A stretch of 36,625 nt of DNA from Acidobacteriaceae bacterium (GTDB lineage: Bacteria; Acidobacteriota; Terriglobia; Bryobacterales; Bryobacteraceae). Made by a program: the position numbers and the translations under genes. Below are positions 1-7,855 of this stretch, in pieces; position 1 is the stretch's first letter, and each line of letters opens with the position of its first letter. The stretch spans positions 1 to 36,625 of the forward strand of contig JAFATG010000197.1 in NCBI GenBank assembly GCA_019244055.1, read 5' to 3'. The notes beneath the pieces are model-generated. The model made no database searches. It saw only the letters and a program-made list of their open reading frames with translations, and was not told where the DNA came from.

Positions 1-100
<100 letters not shown>

Positions 101-121
101 ATTTTTCTTGAAGGACTCCCG

Positions 122-2485
122 TTGAAGTTCTCCTATCAGTGGATTTCTGAGCTGGTGCCGGAGCTGACAATCGAGCCCGCCGAACTGCAGCGCCTTATCA
201 CGATGAAGACCGCCGAGTGTGAGGGCGTAGAATCCGCTGGCACCCATTTCGCGAATATCATCGCCGCGCGGGTTCTTTCGGTCGAGCCGCTGCCCAAAGG
301 TAAGAACAAGCTCGCTCATATCAACATCGGTCACGGCAAGCAGGTATCCGTGGTTTGCGGCGCCCCCAATCTCCGCTCAGGCATGTTGGCTCCCTGGGTT
401 CCTCCTGGTACTGTGCTTGAGGGCAAGACAATTTCTCGCGCCATCATTGATGGCGTCGAGAGTGAAGGAATGCTGGCCAGCGCGGCCGAATTAGGCATCA
501 ATCGTGACCACTCGGGTCTTCTCGAGCTGGAGGGTCTCGAACCAGGCCAACATCTGAACCGCCTTCGACCCGATTGGATCATCGAAATCGATAACAAAAG
601 CCTGACGCATCGGCCGGATCTTTGGGGGCATTACGGAATGGCTCGAGAGGTAGCGGCGATCGCCCAAAAGTCACTGAGAGATCCGGTCGATACCGCTGTT
701 TTGCCAACGGGTGAAGCAGCCATTCACGTTGAAATCTCGAATTACGATCTTTGCCCGCGCTACAGCGCGCTTGTTTTTGAGAACGTGAAGCCCGGTCCTT
801 CACCGCTCTGGCTACAGGCACGTCTGGAGCACCTCGGCATGAATCCGATCAACAACATCGTTGACGTGACGAACTACATCCTTGCCGAGCTTCCTCAGCC
901 CATGCACGCCTTTGATGCCGAGAAACTCGCGGGGCAGACGATCTACGTCCGCCCTGCGCGTTCAGGCGAGCAGCTTCGCGCCTTGAACGGCGAGCTTTAC
1001 TCGCTGGCCGAAGCTGATCTGGTTATTGCTGATTCATCCGGCCCAATCGCGCTTGCCGGCGTAATAGGTGGCGCAGAGAGTGCGATTTCGGAATCCACCA
1101 CCCGCATAGTTCTTGAGAGCGCGAACTTTCAGGCCGCAAGCGTACGGCTGACCTCCGCTCGTCACAAGCTCAGAACCGACGCCTCGATGCGTTTTGAGAA
1201 GGCGCTCGACCCCGAAAACACCATCCGGGGCTTGGCTCGCGCAGTTGAGCTGTTCCGGCTGGCATGCCCCGGGATTCAGCTCGTTGGCGGCGTGGCTGAT
1301 AAGAGGGGACCGCGCGTGCCTTCGAACCCGGTGGTTCTGCCGGTCGATTTTGTGGCCAGGAAATTGGGAAAACCGGTTGCAGTAGAAGAGATCGCTCGCA
1401 TTCTGGAGGCGCTTGGCTTTGGCGTCATGGAGACTTCGTCCGGCGTTCTCACCGTCACCGTCCCGAGCTGGCGCGCGACAAAGGACATTTCGATTAAAGA
1501 CGATCTGGTGGAAGAAGTTGGCCGCATGATCGGTTATGGCGAGATTACGCCTGAGCCGCCCCTCGTCGCCTCCGTTGTGCCCCTCCAGAATCCCATGCGG
1601 ACGTATCTGCGGGGCCTCCGGACTCAAATCGCCGCGCAAGGCTTCACGGAGGTTCACAACTACTCGTTCACGAATGAGGCTGAGACGCGCCGCTTCCATT
1701 TCGAGATCGACGCTCATCTCGCCATTCGCAATCCAATCGCGGCTGAGCTTACGCACATGCGCCGCAGCTTGCTGCCCAGTGTTTTCAAGAGCATTATCAC
1801 CAACGCTCGCCATTTTTCCGAGTTCCGCTTATTTGAGATTGGCAGCGAAATTCACGCCCGCGCAGATGGCGCTTTGCCCGAGGAGCTGCCGCACCTCGCT
1901 GCAGGTCTTTACAACGCCCGCGCGAAGCAGGATTTCTTCGAGATGAAGCGCGTCGTCGAATGCCTGTATTCCCATGCCCAGCTAAGGGCGGCGGACGCAC
2001 GCCCTTATGAGCATCCGGTCCGCGTTGCTGAGATTGATTGGCGAGGCGCAGCCATAGGCCGTCTCTTCGAACTACATCCTTCTCTCTTACAAGCCGAAGG
2101 ACTCGAGGGACGTGCTGTGCTGTTTAATGTCGATTTGCAGACTGCTCAGAGGCTCGCGGCCGCACAAGAGGTCGGCTATACGCCGCTTCGAAAATATCCG
2201 ACCAGCGGCTTCGATCTTTCAGTCGTGGCCAAGATGCGAATGCCCGTCGCCGAGATTGAGCAGCATTTGACGAAATTAGCCGGTTCCGATCTGGCCGCCA
2301 TCAATTTCATTCGTCAATACGCCGGGCCACCTCTGGAGCACGGGCAGAAGAGCGTCTCGTATCGGCTCCAGGTTGGGGCTCTTGACCATACACTGACCGC
2401 CGACGAGGCAACTTCCATCCGCAATCGGATCGTTGACGGGATGCGGGGTTTGGGTTTTGAGCTGCGAGGCCTTGACAGCGCCTAA
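122..2485 (+). CDS. pheT: Phenylalanyl-tRNA synthetase beta subunit
   Basis: PheT forms the alpha2-beta2 PheRS that charges tRNA-Phe in the cytoplasm and carries the editing site. The 787-residue length matches bacterial PheT. Readable domains in order: N-terminal part with an EMAP/OB-type tRNA-binding domain at about 40-150 (ARVLSVEPLPKGKNKL, VVCGAPN); B3/B4 editing domain at about 200-370 (LGMNPINNIVDVTNYI); B5 domain at about 400-475; catalytic-like core; and a C-terminal FDX-ACB anticodon-binding domain from about 690. The start is TTG at 122, with AAGGA at 111-115 six bases upstream and the typical MKFSYQW beginning. It is co-transcribed with pheS. Its TAA stop overlaps the stop of the convergent minus-strand gene by four bases. 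Confidence 0.97.
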   Translation: MKFSYQWISELVPELTIEPAELQRLITMKTAECEGVESAGTHFANIIAARVLSVEPLPKGKNKLAHINIGHGKQVSVVCGAPNLRSGMLAPWVPPGTVLEGKTISRAIIDGVESEGMLASAAELGINRDHSGLLELEGLEPGQHLNRLRPDWIIEIDNKSLTHRPDLWGHYGMAREVAAIAQKSLRDPVDTAVLPTGEAAIHVEISNYDLCPRYSALVFENVKPGPSPLWLQARLEHLGMNPINNIVDVTNYILAELPQPMHAFDAEKLAGQTIYVRPARSGEQLRALNGELYSLAEADLVIADSSGPIALAGVIGGAESAISESTTRIVLESANFQAASVRLTSARHKLRTDASMRFEKALDPENTIRGLARAVELFRLACPGIQLVGGVADKRGPRVPSNPVVLPVDFVARKLGKPVAVEEIARILEALGFGVMETSSGVLTVTVPSWRATKDISIKDDLVEEVGRMIGYGEITPEPPLVASVVPLQNPMRTYLRGLRTQIAAQGFTEVHNYSFTNEAETRRFHFEIDAHLAIRNPIAAELTHMRRSLLPSVFKSIITNARHFSEFRLFEIGSEIHARADGALPEELPHLAAGLYNARAKQDFFEMKRVVECLYSHAQLRAADARPYEHPVRVAEIDWRGAAIGRLFELHPSLLQAEGLEGRAVLFNVDLQTAQRLAAAQEVGYTPLRKYPTSGFDLSVVAKMRMPVAEIEQHLTKLAGSDLAAINFIRQYAGPPLEHGQKSVSYRLQVGALDHTLTADEATSIRNRIVDGMRGLGFELRGLDSA

Positions 2486-3009
2486 TCCAGAAACAAGGCT
2501 CGTACGTCGTCCCAGTTTTCCACTCGCCGGAACGCCGTTTCCCTAACGTTGTGCGGAGCCGTATATAGAATGCCTTCCCCGCGAAAGTGTCGAAAATGTT
2601 TGGGATCATCGTCGATGAGGTAATCCGCGGCAATGATGCCCTTATCGCCGCAGAACACGATATGCCGTGCGGGTACGAACGGAAAATGCCGCTGCAGCCA
2701 TTCGTACTTCGCAGAAAACGAACACGGCACGTCCATGGCCGCGGTCGTGATGAAAATCTCATATTGATCGCTCAACTCTCGAATCACATCCTGGCTCCCG
2801 GGCATAACGGGGATGTCAGCGAAGAAGCTTTCCTGCTCAAAATACGCTCGCGCCGTCGGGATATGCGCGGCATCAATTACCTCAAAGACGCGCCGGCCAT
2901 GAAAGTGTTCGCGCGTAAGGTTCAACCCGAAATCGGCGTTGTAGAATTCGAGGTATCGAGCCATTGTATCCGCGACCACCTCATCCATATCGATTGCGAT
3001 GCGCTTCAT
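2482..3009 (-). CDS. 5'(3')-deoxyribonucleotidase-like HAD phosphatase (NT5C family)
   Basis: This 175-residue protein has the HAD signature at its N-terminus, IDMDEVVAD, with Asp7 as expected nucleophile and Asp9 as general acid. A middle TTAAMD segment supplies the motif II Thr/Ser position, and LIDDDPKHF near residue 140 supplies the motif III/IV acids. This arrangement and length fit the NT5C family (5' nucleotidase, deoxy, cytosolic type C), which dephosphorylates deoxyribonucleoside monophosphates; the exact substrate is inferred. There is no signal peptide, so it should be cytosolic. It lies last in a minus-strand run after the TlpA-like and GlcD-like genes, 61 bases after glcD. Its TAG stop overlaps the pheT stop by four bases tail to tail. 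Confidence 0.85.
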   Translation of the reverse strand: MKRIAIDMDEVVADTMARYLEFYNADFGLNLTREHFHGRRVFEVIDAAHIPTARAYFEQESFFADIPVMPGSQDVIRELSDQYEIFITTAAMDVPCSFSAKYEWLQRHFPFVPARHIVFCGDKGIIAADYLIDDDPKHFRHFRGEGILYTAPHNVRETAFRRVENWDDVRALFLD

Positions 3010-3070
3010 CTTTCTTCAGCGTAGCGGTCAGACTCGGGTCGTGAAGGCGCGAAGAGAGAGTCGATTCTCT

Positions 3071-4495
3071 CTACAACACCACGTCCGGCCGCTGCCGGAT
3101 CTCCAGGCAACCTCTTCCGGTCGGCAGCATCTTGCCGGGATTCAGCGCGCATTGCGGGTCGAATACTGCTTTGAGTCGCTTGATCACCTCTAGCGTCTCT
3201 CCCGGGAACAAGCGCGACATCAGCTCCATCTTTTCCATGCCGACACCGTGTTCACCGGTAATTGAGCCGCCCACCGAGATGCAAAAGTCCAGGATCTCCT
3301 CGCCGGCTTTCTGCGCTCGTTCCAGATCTCCCGGCCTACGCGGATCGAACGGCAGAATCGGGTGCATATTGCCATCGCCCGCATGAAAGACGTTGCTGAT
3401 GGCGATGTCGTACTTCTTACCGATGTCTCCGATGGCCCGAAGAGTTGGGGCTATCATCGTGCGCGGCACCACACCGTCCTGAACATAGTAGGTCGGGCTC
3501 ACGCGCCCGATCGCCCCGAATGCGTTCTTCCTGCCCTTCCAGAGCAGTTCGCGTTCTTCGGCGGATTTCGCCACCCGCACTTCTCGCGCACCGCACGCTT
3601 CGCAAACCGCCGCAATCGCCGGAGCCTGCTCCTCGACGCTCTCTGTCACGCCTTCGACTTCAATCAGCAGTACCGCCGCTGCATCAAGCGGATATCCTGC
3701 GTGCGTCGCCGCTTCCACCATCCGGAGCATGGGGCCGTCCAGCATTTCGAGTGCTATCGGAATAATCCCCTTCGCTGTCAAGGCCCCGACTGTGCTGCCG
3801 GCCTGGTCTGTCGAATTGTAAATCGCGAGCAGAGTCTTCACGGCTTCGGGTTGGCGCATCAAGCGAACGCCGATTTTCGTAACGAGCGCCATAGTGCCCT
3901 CGGATCCCGTCAAAAAGCCGGTCAGATCATAGCCTGGGCCGTCTATTTCTGCTCCGCCTCCCTGAATCACGGTCCCGTCCGGCAGCACTGCCTCCAGGCT
4001 GACCACGTGGTTCGTTGTTACGCCGTACGCCAATGTGTGCGGTCCTCCCGCATTCTCGGCTACGTTTCCGCCAATCGTGCAAGCCCGCTGGCTGGAAGGA
4101 TCGGGTGCGTAGAAGTAGCCAAAGGGCTGCACAGCAAGTGAGATGTCCAGGTTCACCACGCCCGGCTGCACCAGGGCGCGCTCGTTTTCGATATCGATCT
4201 CCAGGATGCGGTTCATGCGCGCGAAAGAGATCATCACGCCGCCGGCCCGCGCGATCGCTCCGCCGCTCAGACCCGTACCGGCTCCTCGCCCGACAATGGG
4301 CAGACTGTACTCTCGCGCCAGCTTCACCAGAGCGACTACGTCTTCCGTCGTTCGCGGAAACACCACGACGTCCGGCATGGACTTGTCCACTCCGCCGTCG
4401 TATTCATATAGTTTGCGGTCGCTCGCCTGCGACAATACCGCGTTCTTTCCCAAACGCGATTCCATGGCCGCCAGCGCGGCGCTATCTATCGCCAT
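3071..4495 (-). CDS. glcD: FAD-linked oxidase, GlcD/lactate dehydrogenase type
   Basis: This 474-residue protein is a VAO/PCMH-type flavoprotein that oxidises a 2-hydroxy acid such as glycolate or D-lactate. The FAD-binding domain (about 40-220) contains VVFPRTTEDVVALVKLA and the loop GRGAGTGLSGGAIA, then NVAENAGGPHTLAYGVT. The C-terminal oxidase domain contains HAGDGNMHP and ITGEHGVGMEKMELM, both typical of GlcD. No glcE or glcF lies nearby, so a complete three-subunit glycolate oxidase cannot be claimed; a stand-alone D-lactate/2-hydroxyglutarate-type dehydrogenase is equally possible. The start is ATG, and the gene sits 22 bases after the TlpA-like gene on the same strand. Confidence 0.88.
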   Translation of the reverse strand: MAIDSAALAAMESRLGKNAVLSQASDRKLYEYDGGVDKSMPDVVVFPRTTEDVVALVKLAREYSLPIVGRGAGTGLSGGAIARAGGVMISFARMNRILEIDIENERALVQPGVVNLDISLAVQPFGYFYAPDPSSQRACTIGGNVAENAGGPHTLAYGVTTNHVVSLEAVLPDGTVIQGGGAEIDGPGYDLTGFLTGSEGTMALVTKIGVRLMRQPEAVKTLLAIYNSTDQAGSTVGALTAKGIIPIALEMLDGPMLRMVEAATHAGYPLDAAAVLLIEVEGVTESVEEQAPAIAAVCEACGAREVRVAKSAEERELLWKGRKNAFGAIGRVSPTYYVQDGVVPRTMIAPTLRAIGDIGKKYDIAISNVFHAGDGNMHPILPFDPRRPGDLERAQKAGEEILDFCISVGGSITGEHGVGMEKMELMSRLFPGETLEVIKRLKAVFDPQCALNPGKMLPTGRGCLEIRQRPDVVL

Positions 4496-4517
4496 CTCGC
4501 CGTTGTCGCCTTCAGAG

Positions 4518-5027
4518 TTAGAGCAGGCTTCGAACGTATTGCATCATGTCGTCGCTGAGCCAGTCCTCTGCGTTGTCGAACTTACGCATGATACGTCCGT
4601 CTTTGATGATGTAGGACTCCGGGTACCGAAATGTCCCATATTCGTTGCTGATATCAGCACTCGGGTCGCGCGCCGTTTCAAAGGACACGTGAATGCGATC
4701 CAGAAAGGCCCGATACTTTTCGGGATTCTTATCGATGCTAACTGCGACTACCACAACACCCGAGCTGGCAAGTTTCTTCTGAAATTCGTTAAGCGAGGGA
4801 ATTTCCTCCACGCACGGCGCACACCAAGTGGCCCAGAAGTTCAGAACCAGCACCTTGCCTCCGAAAGAGGTGGGTGTTACTCGTTGCCCTTGGTCCGTGG
4901 TAACGTCGAAGCCCGGGGCCTGCCCGCCCTCCTTTGCGGAAGTGTCTCGCAAGCTGAAGAAAATCACGCCGATGAAGGCAGCCGTCAAACCGGCCAGAGC
5001 CGCGCGTAAGAGATTGTTGGTGCTCAC
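4518..5027 (-). CDS. TlpA/ResA-like membrane-anchored thioredoxin
   Basis: This 169-residue protein has one N-terminal hydrophobic segment (about 6-26), which anchors it or exports it to the periplasm, then a TlpA-like thioredoxin fold. The redox motif WCAPC is at residues 68-72 (Cys69 and Cys72) inside LNFWATWCAPC, and YPESYIIKDG near 132-141 matches the cis-proline region. The usual role is thiol reduction, for example in cytochrome c maturation, or oxidative-stress defence; nothing nearby fixes the partner. The start is GTG at 5027, and I see no clear Shine-Dalgarno sequence. It is the first gene of a minus-strand run with glcD and the nucleotidase, divergent from the pterin operon. Confidence 0.9.
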   Translation of the reverse strand: MSTNNLLRAALAGLTAAFIGVIFFSLRDTSAKEGGQAPGFDVTTDQGQRVTPTSFGGKVLVLNFWATWCAPCVEEIPSLNEFQKKLASSGVVVVAVSIDKNPEKYRAFLDRIHVSFETARDPSADISNEYGTFRYPESYIIKDGRIMRKFDNAEDWLSDDMMQYVRSLL

Positions 5028-5145
5028 TTTTTGCTACTGCGAGCGTGCGTGCCCCGACATTTCCCCGGGACCTTTGCGTCTCGCCTTTTAAGATCGGGAC
5101 AATTTCAGTATCCAATGGACGGCTCGGGACATCCAAACCATGTAG

Positions 5146-5565
5146 ATGTTGCTGACTCGCAGAGCGGAATTTTCGGCCTCTCATTTCTGCCGAATACCGT
5201 CGTTAAGCGAAGTCGAAAATCGCGAGATTTTCGGCGAGGAAGCCAATCTCAACGGGCATGGGCACAACTACATCGTGGAAGTAACGGTTGAAGGTGAGCC
5301 CGATCCGGTAACAGGGATCGTCATGGACCTGAAGGAGATGAAACGGATTCTGGACCGTGAAATCGTCGAGCCAATGGATCATCGGTTTCTGAACCTCGAA
5401 ATTCCTCCATTCCAGGATGTGATCCCCACGACTGCAAATCTGGCTCGCGAGATCTGGCGCAGGCTTCAGCCGTTCTTCAGTGCAAGTCCCGCGATGCTCT
5501 CCCGCGTTCGGCTCTATGAGACTGCCGATCTTTATGTCGACATTGTCGGTGAGGATGGTGCATGA
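5146..5565 (+). CDS. 6-pyruvoyl-tetrahydropterin synthase-like protein A, catalytic Cys replaced by Glu (PTPS-III-like)
   Basis: This 139-residue COG0720 (PTPS/QueD) protein keeps all three zinc ligands: His13 in FSASH, and His38 and His40 in GHGH. The catalytic Cys position, which is Cys33 in the next gene, is Glu32 here (FGEEANLNGHGH). The Asp-His pair of the triad is present as Asp78-His79 in MDHRFLN, and the pterin-anchoring Glu is present in RLYET. Glu replacing Cys is the hallmark of PTPS-III enzymes, which make 6-hydroxymethyl-dihydropterin from dihydroneopterin triphosphate and so bypass FolB. An in-frame TAG just before ATG 5146 fixes the start, although no ribosome-binding site is evident. 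Its stop overlaps the next start as ATGA, so the two are translationally coupled. Queuosine QueD activity is unlikely without Cys. Confidence 0.88.
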   Translation: MLLTRRAEFSASHFCRIPSLSEVENREIFGEEANLNGHGHNYIVEVTVEGEPDPVTGIVMDLKEMKRILDREIVEPMDHRFLNLEIPPFQDVIPTTANLAREIWRRLQPFFSASPAMLSRVRLYETADLYVDIVGEDGA

Positions 5566-6044
5566 TCAGTCTCACTCGCCGCTATCAATTTTCCGCTTCT
5601 CACCGCCTGCATTCGTCCGCCCTCAGCCAATCCGAAAACAGCCGCGTATATGGTAAGTGCAACAACCCGTTCGGCCATGGACACGATTACATTCTCGAAA
5701 TCACAGTGGGTGGCCCTGTCTCGCCCGAAACTGGCTTGATAATCTCTGTTCCTGCGCTTGATTCTTTCGTTGAACGCCATGTTCTCCGACTGGTAGCGCA
5801 TCGCAATCTCAACCTCGATGTGCCTCCATTTGCACATCTCGTTCCGACCACGGAAAATCTGGCCCTCGTAATTACCAGCTTCATCCGGCGGCACTGGCCC
5901 GACTCATTTGGCGACAGCGAGGCTTATCCATATCGCGTTAGGCTTGATGAAACCGATCGAAACCGCTTCGAAATTTTCCTGCCGGTATCAGGAGCGAATT
6001 TCGCGTTGAATACCTATACCGAAACGGCCCTCAGTCATGTCTAG
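5562..6044 (+). CDS. 6-pyruvoyl-tetrahydropterin synthase-like protein B, Cys kept but triad Asp lost
   Basis: This 160-residue second COG0720 paralogue is clearly different in sequence from its neighbour. Zinc ligands are His14, His39 and His41. The catalytic Cys33 lies in [12 protein letters not shown], and the Cys-x5-HGH spacing resembles PTPS-II rather than QueD, which has Cys-x3-HGH. The triad Asp is replaced: VAHRNLN gives Ala79-His80 where protein A has Asp78-His79. The Asp of the usual GxxxD segment is also gone (GLIISVPAL). The Glu anchor is kept in RLDET. The gene starts inside the stop of protein A and overlaps folE by eight bases. It may act on dihydroneopterin triphosphate alone, or complement protein A in a mixed oligomer; the second idea is my inference. 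Confidence 0.87.
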   Translation: MISLTRRYQFSASHRLHSSALSQSENSRVYGKCNNPFGHGHDYILEITVGGPVSPETGLIISVPALDSFVERHVLRLVAHRNLNLDVPPFAHLVPTTENLALVITSFIRRHWPDSFGDSEAYPYRVRLDETDRNRFEIFLPVSGANFALNTYTETALSHV

Positions 6045-6690
6045 AACCAAAATATCTGCGCTTAAATCCGGCAGCACGCCCAAAAAGAAAGGCTCGCTGA
6101 TCGAGCTTCAGCCGAAAGGCTCAAACGTTTCGATTGCCGGTCACATGCGCGAAGTGTTGAAGGCGCTCGGCGAAGATCCCGATCGAGGCGGACTTGTCAG
6201 CACTCCGGAGCGGATCGAGAAGGCCCTCCGCTATCTCACTAGCGGCTACTCCGCCGACCTCGGCGAAATTGTGAATGGTGCTCTGTTCGAAGTTAACTAC
6301 GACGAAATCGTTATCGTTCGCGATATCGAATTCTTCAGCATGTGCGAGCACCATATGCTCCCGTTTTTTGGCAAAGTTCACGTAGCTTATCTTCCCGACA
6401 GCAAAGTGATCGGGCTCAGTAAAATTCCGCGAATCGTGGATGTCTTTGCGCGCCGTCTCCAGATACAGGAGCGCCTTACCCAGCAGGTTGCCGAGACCAT
6501 TCAGCAGCTTATTCAGCCACGCGGTGTGGCCGTCATCTGCGACGCCCGGCATTTTTGCATGATGATGCGCGGGGTTGAAAAGCAGCATTCAGGGGCAATT
6601 ACCAGCGCGATGCTCGGAGCATTTCGTGACAACAAAGAGACACGCAGCGAGTTGCTTTCCCTTGTCGGACAGCGCGCGAGGGCTATTTGA
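6037..6690 (+). CDS. folE: GTP cyclohydrolase I
   Basis: FolE converts GTP to 7,8-dihydroneopterin triphosphate, the first step of folate and other pterin pathways and the substrate of PTPS enzymes. The 217-residue protein has a variable N-terminal extension of about 30 residues and then the full FolE domain. Zinc ligands are Cys103 and His106 in [11 protein letters not shown], and Cys174 in [12 protein letters not shown]. The signature [18 protein letters not shown] is intact. It overlaps the upstream PTPS gene by eight bases and so belongs to the same coupled operon, which would supply substrate directly to both PTPS-like proteins. The cytoplasmic homodecameric form of the family is expected. 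No dihydroneopterin aldolase (folB) is in the window. Confidence 0.97.
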   Translation: MSRTKISALKSGSTPKKKGSLIELQPKGSNVSIAGHMREVLKALGEDPDRGGLVSTPERIEKALRYLTSGYSADLGEIVNGALFEVNYDEIVIVRDIEFFSMCEHHMLPFFGKVHVAYLPDSKVIGLSKIPRIVDVFARRLQIQERLTQQVAETIQQLIQPRGVAVICDARHFCMMMRGVEKQHSGAITSAMLGAFRDNKETRSELLSLVGQRARAI

Positions 6691-6732
6691 GCTTCGATTA
6701 AGCAGCCGTAAATCGCGTGCTAGCATCGGGTC

Positions 6733-7110
6733 ATGAGTGACCAGTCCCGCCTCTTTGAGGCAGGCCCGGATCCATTCGGGCGCATGTGGAAGATCCAGTT
6801 CCGCTGGCTCCAGACAGGTATCTCAATCCGCCACGCCGATACTGTGGATGTGAAGTTCTTTGTTACTGCCGATGGCGGCGAATCCGAAGAGAAAGTGATC
6901 GCTCTCCCCCACCCTGCCCTGCTTCAGCTCACTTCCAACCGAGGACGCAAACTCACTGATTCTTATTGCCGGCGTCTGGCGGCGGCACACCTGCGCCATA
7001 TGATCGAAACCTCGGAGGATATCGAACAGACTCTGGTTACGCTAACTCCTGAGGAGTTGGCTGCCTATGACCGCGAATTGAGCGATGTAACGGTTCTCCG
7101 GCAAGCGTGA
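6733..7110 (+). CDS. Conserved-looking hypothetical protein, 125 aa
   Basis: I do not recognise a family. The 125-residue protein has no signal peptide or membrane segment and looks globular. The N-terminal half is beta-rich with aromatic residues (WKIQFRWLQTGISI, VDVKFFVT), and the C-terminal half is helical (SYCRRLAAAHLRHMIETSEDIEQ). It begins at ATG 6733, 42 bases after folE on the same strand, so it may be read through from the pterin operon, but the gap leaves room for its own promoter. Composition resembles its neighbours, so it is probably a real gene. A 14-base word near its start recurs just at its stop codon (see the repeat entry). Confidence 0.7.
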   Translation: MSDQSRLFEAGPDPFGRMWKIQFRWLQTGISIRHADTVDVKFFVTADGGESEEKVIALPHPALLQLTSNRGRKLTDSYCRRLAAAHLRHMIETSEDIEQTLVTLTPEELAAYDRELSDVTVLRQA

Positions 7111-7122
7111 TCCATTCGGGCG
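6769..7122 (+). repeat. 14-bp direct repeat pair flanking the hypothetical gene
   Basis: GATCCATTCGGGCG occurs at 6769-6782, inside codons 13-17 of the hypothetical gene, and again at 7109-7122, overlapping its stop codon, 340 bases apart. The following bases are only partly alike (CATGTGG against TATGGAGG). No mobile element or inverted ends accompany it, so a chance word or an old short duplication is the simplest reading. Confidence 0.5.
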
Positions 7123-7209
7123 TATGGAGGCGGCGTTGGATGCTAAAAATGAATTGTCTGCCGCTGAGGGTTCGGCTGTTAGCTCCTAATTCCAGAAAAG
7201 GAAACATTT

Positions 7210-7446
7210 ATGGTCAGTTGTCCCAAGTGTGACGCTTCTATCGACGTTGAAGAAGAAGAATTGGACGAGGGCGACGTGCTGTCGTGTGATGAGTGCGGAG
7301 CGTCCTTGACCGTGACTAGCGTCAATCCTGTCGAACTCGAAACGGAGGACACGGAAGCGGAAGACGACGACTTCGATTACGACGAAGACGAGGAAGACGA
7401 GGAAGAGGAGGAAGACGAAGAAGAAGAGGAGGAGGACTGGCACTAA
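7210..7446 (+). CDS. LysW-like zinc-ribbon protein with long acidic tail
   Basis: This 78-residue protein has an N-terminal zinc ribbon of Cys4-Cys7 and Cys26-Cys29 (CPKCDASIDV, LSCDECGASLTV), followed by VNPVELE, very like LysW, the amino-group carrier of lysine/arginine synthesis. LysW proteins end in EDWGE, whose last Glu is conjugated to the substrate. This protein ends EDWH after about thirty mostly Asp/Glu residues, so the Trp context is retained but the acceptor Glu is absent. No LysX/ArgX-type ligase or other lysine genes lie nearby. The start ATG has AAGGA seven bases upstream (7195-7202 region). Function is unknown: it could be a modified carrier, a metal buffer or an acidic adaptor. 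Confidence 0.8.
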   Translation: MVSCPKCDASIDVEEEELDEGDVLSCDECGASLTVTSVNPVELETEDTEAEDDDFDYDEDEEDEEEEEDEEEEEEDWH

Positions 7447-7447
7447 G

Positions 7448-7846
7448 TTGCGCGACTTAATCAAACTCGTTCTACCGATCGCGCTAGTGGCGGCGATTGT
7501 GACTGCCTCGCCCTGGCTTGCTCCGGCACAGGTTCAGCCGCCCGTGGTAAGCCCCCCTTCTGCTGCACCTACTACCCGATCCATCGAAGGAACCATTCTT
7601 TCCGAATCGGGCGCGCCTGCTCCAGGTGCGGTGGTCCTGCTCAAGAACGGCAAGACCCTCGAAATCCGTTCCTATGTCGCTGATAAAGACGGAAAATACC
7701 GTTTTTACGGGTTGAGTAGCGATATCGACTATGAACTGCGCGCCCAGGCAAATGGCATGACAAGCAAAACGAAAACCGTCAGCGTTTTCGATAGCAAGCC
7801 GCTCATTCACCTCGACTTGAAGCTCGTTAAAAAGTTCAAGGTCTAA
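7448..7846 (+). CDS. Secreted protein with carboxypeptidase-regulatory-like domain
   Basis: This 132-residue protein has a basic N-terminus and a hydrophobic signal segment at about 6-27 (cleavage likely near PAQVQ). A Pro-rich linker follows, then one carboxypeptidase regulatory-like/Cna-B type beta-sandwich at about 43-130 (IEGTILSESGAPAPGAVVLL, DKDGKYRFYGL, YELRAQANG). Such domains are abundant in Acidobacteriota exported proteins and have no catalytic role by themselves. The start is TTG 7448, one base after the preceding stop. The Glu codons GAGGAGGAG at the end of the acidic LysW-like gene supply AGGAGG at 7430-7435 as a probable ribosome-binding site, so the two genes look translationally coupled. 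Confidence 0.75.
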   Translation: MRDLIKLVLPIALVAAIVTASPWLAPAQVQPPVVSPPSAAPTTRSIEGTILSESGAPAPGAVVLLKNGKTLEIRSYVADKDGKYRFYGLSSDIDYELRAQANGMTSKTKTVSVFDSKPLIHLDLKLVKKFKV

Positions 7847-7855
7847 CACGGACTG

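Noticed and set aside
1034-1813. A 259-codon minus-strand open frame inside pheT
   Set aside because: Shadow of the pheT coding frame; no motifs and no ribosome-binding site.
3362-4141. A 259-codon plus-strand open frame inside glcD
   Set aside because: Antisense to glcD with biased composition and no domain.
5051-5131. Repeated TCGGGACA words upstream of the pterin operon
   Set aside because: Only two short copies about 30 bases apart plus one weaker inverted match; too little to call an operator.
5146-6044. Queuosine biosynthesis (QueD) operon
   Set aside because: QueD enzymes have a Cys-x3-HGH motif and usually neighbour queC or queE. Neither gene has that spacing, one lacks the Cys, and no queuosine genes are nearby.
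7360-7443. Acidic run as a simple-sequence artefact
   Set aside because: The frame continues through it to EDWH and a stop, and it overlaps the start signal of the next gene, so it looks like true coding sequence, although length variation is possible.
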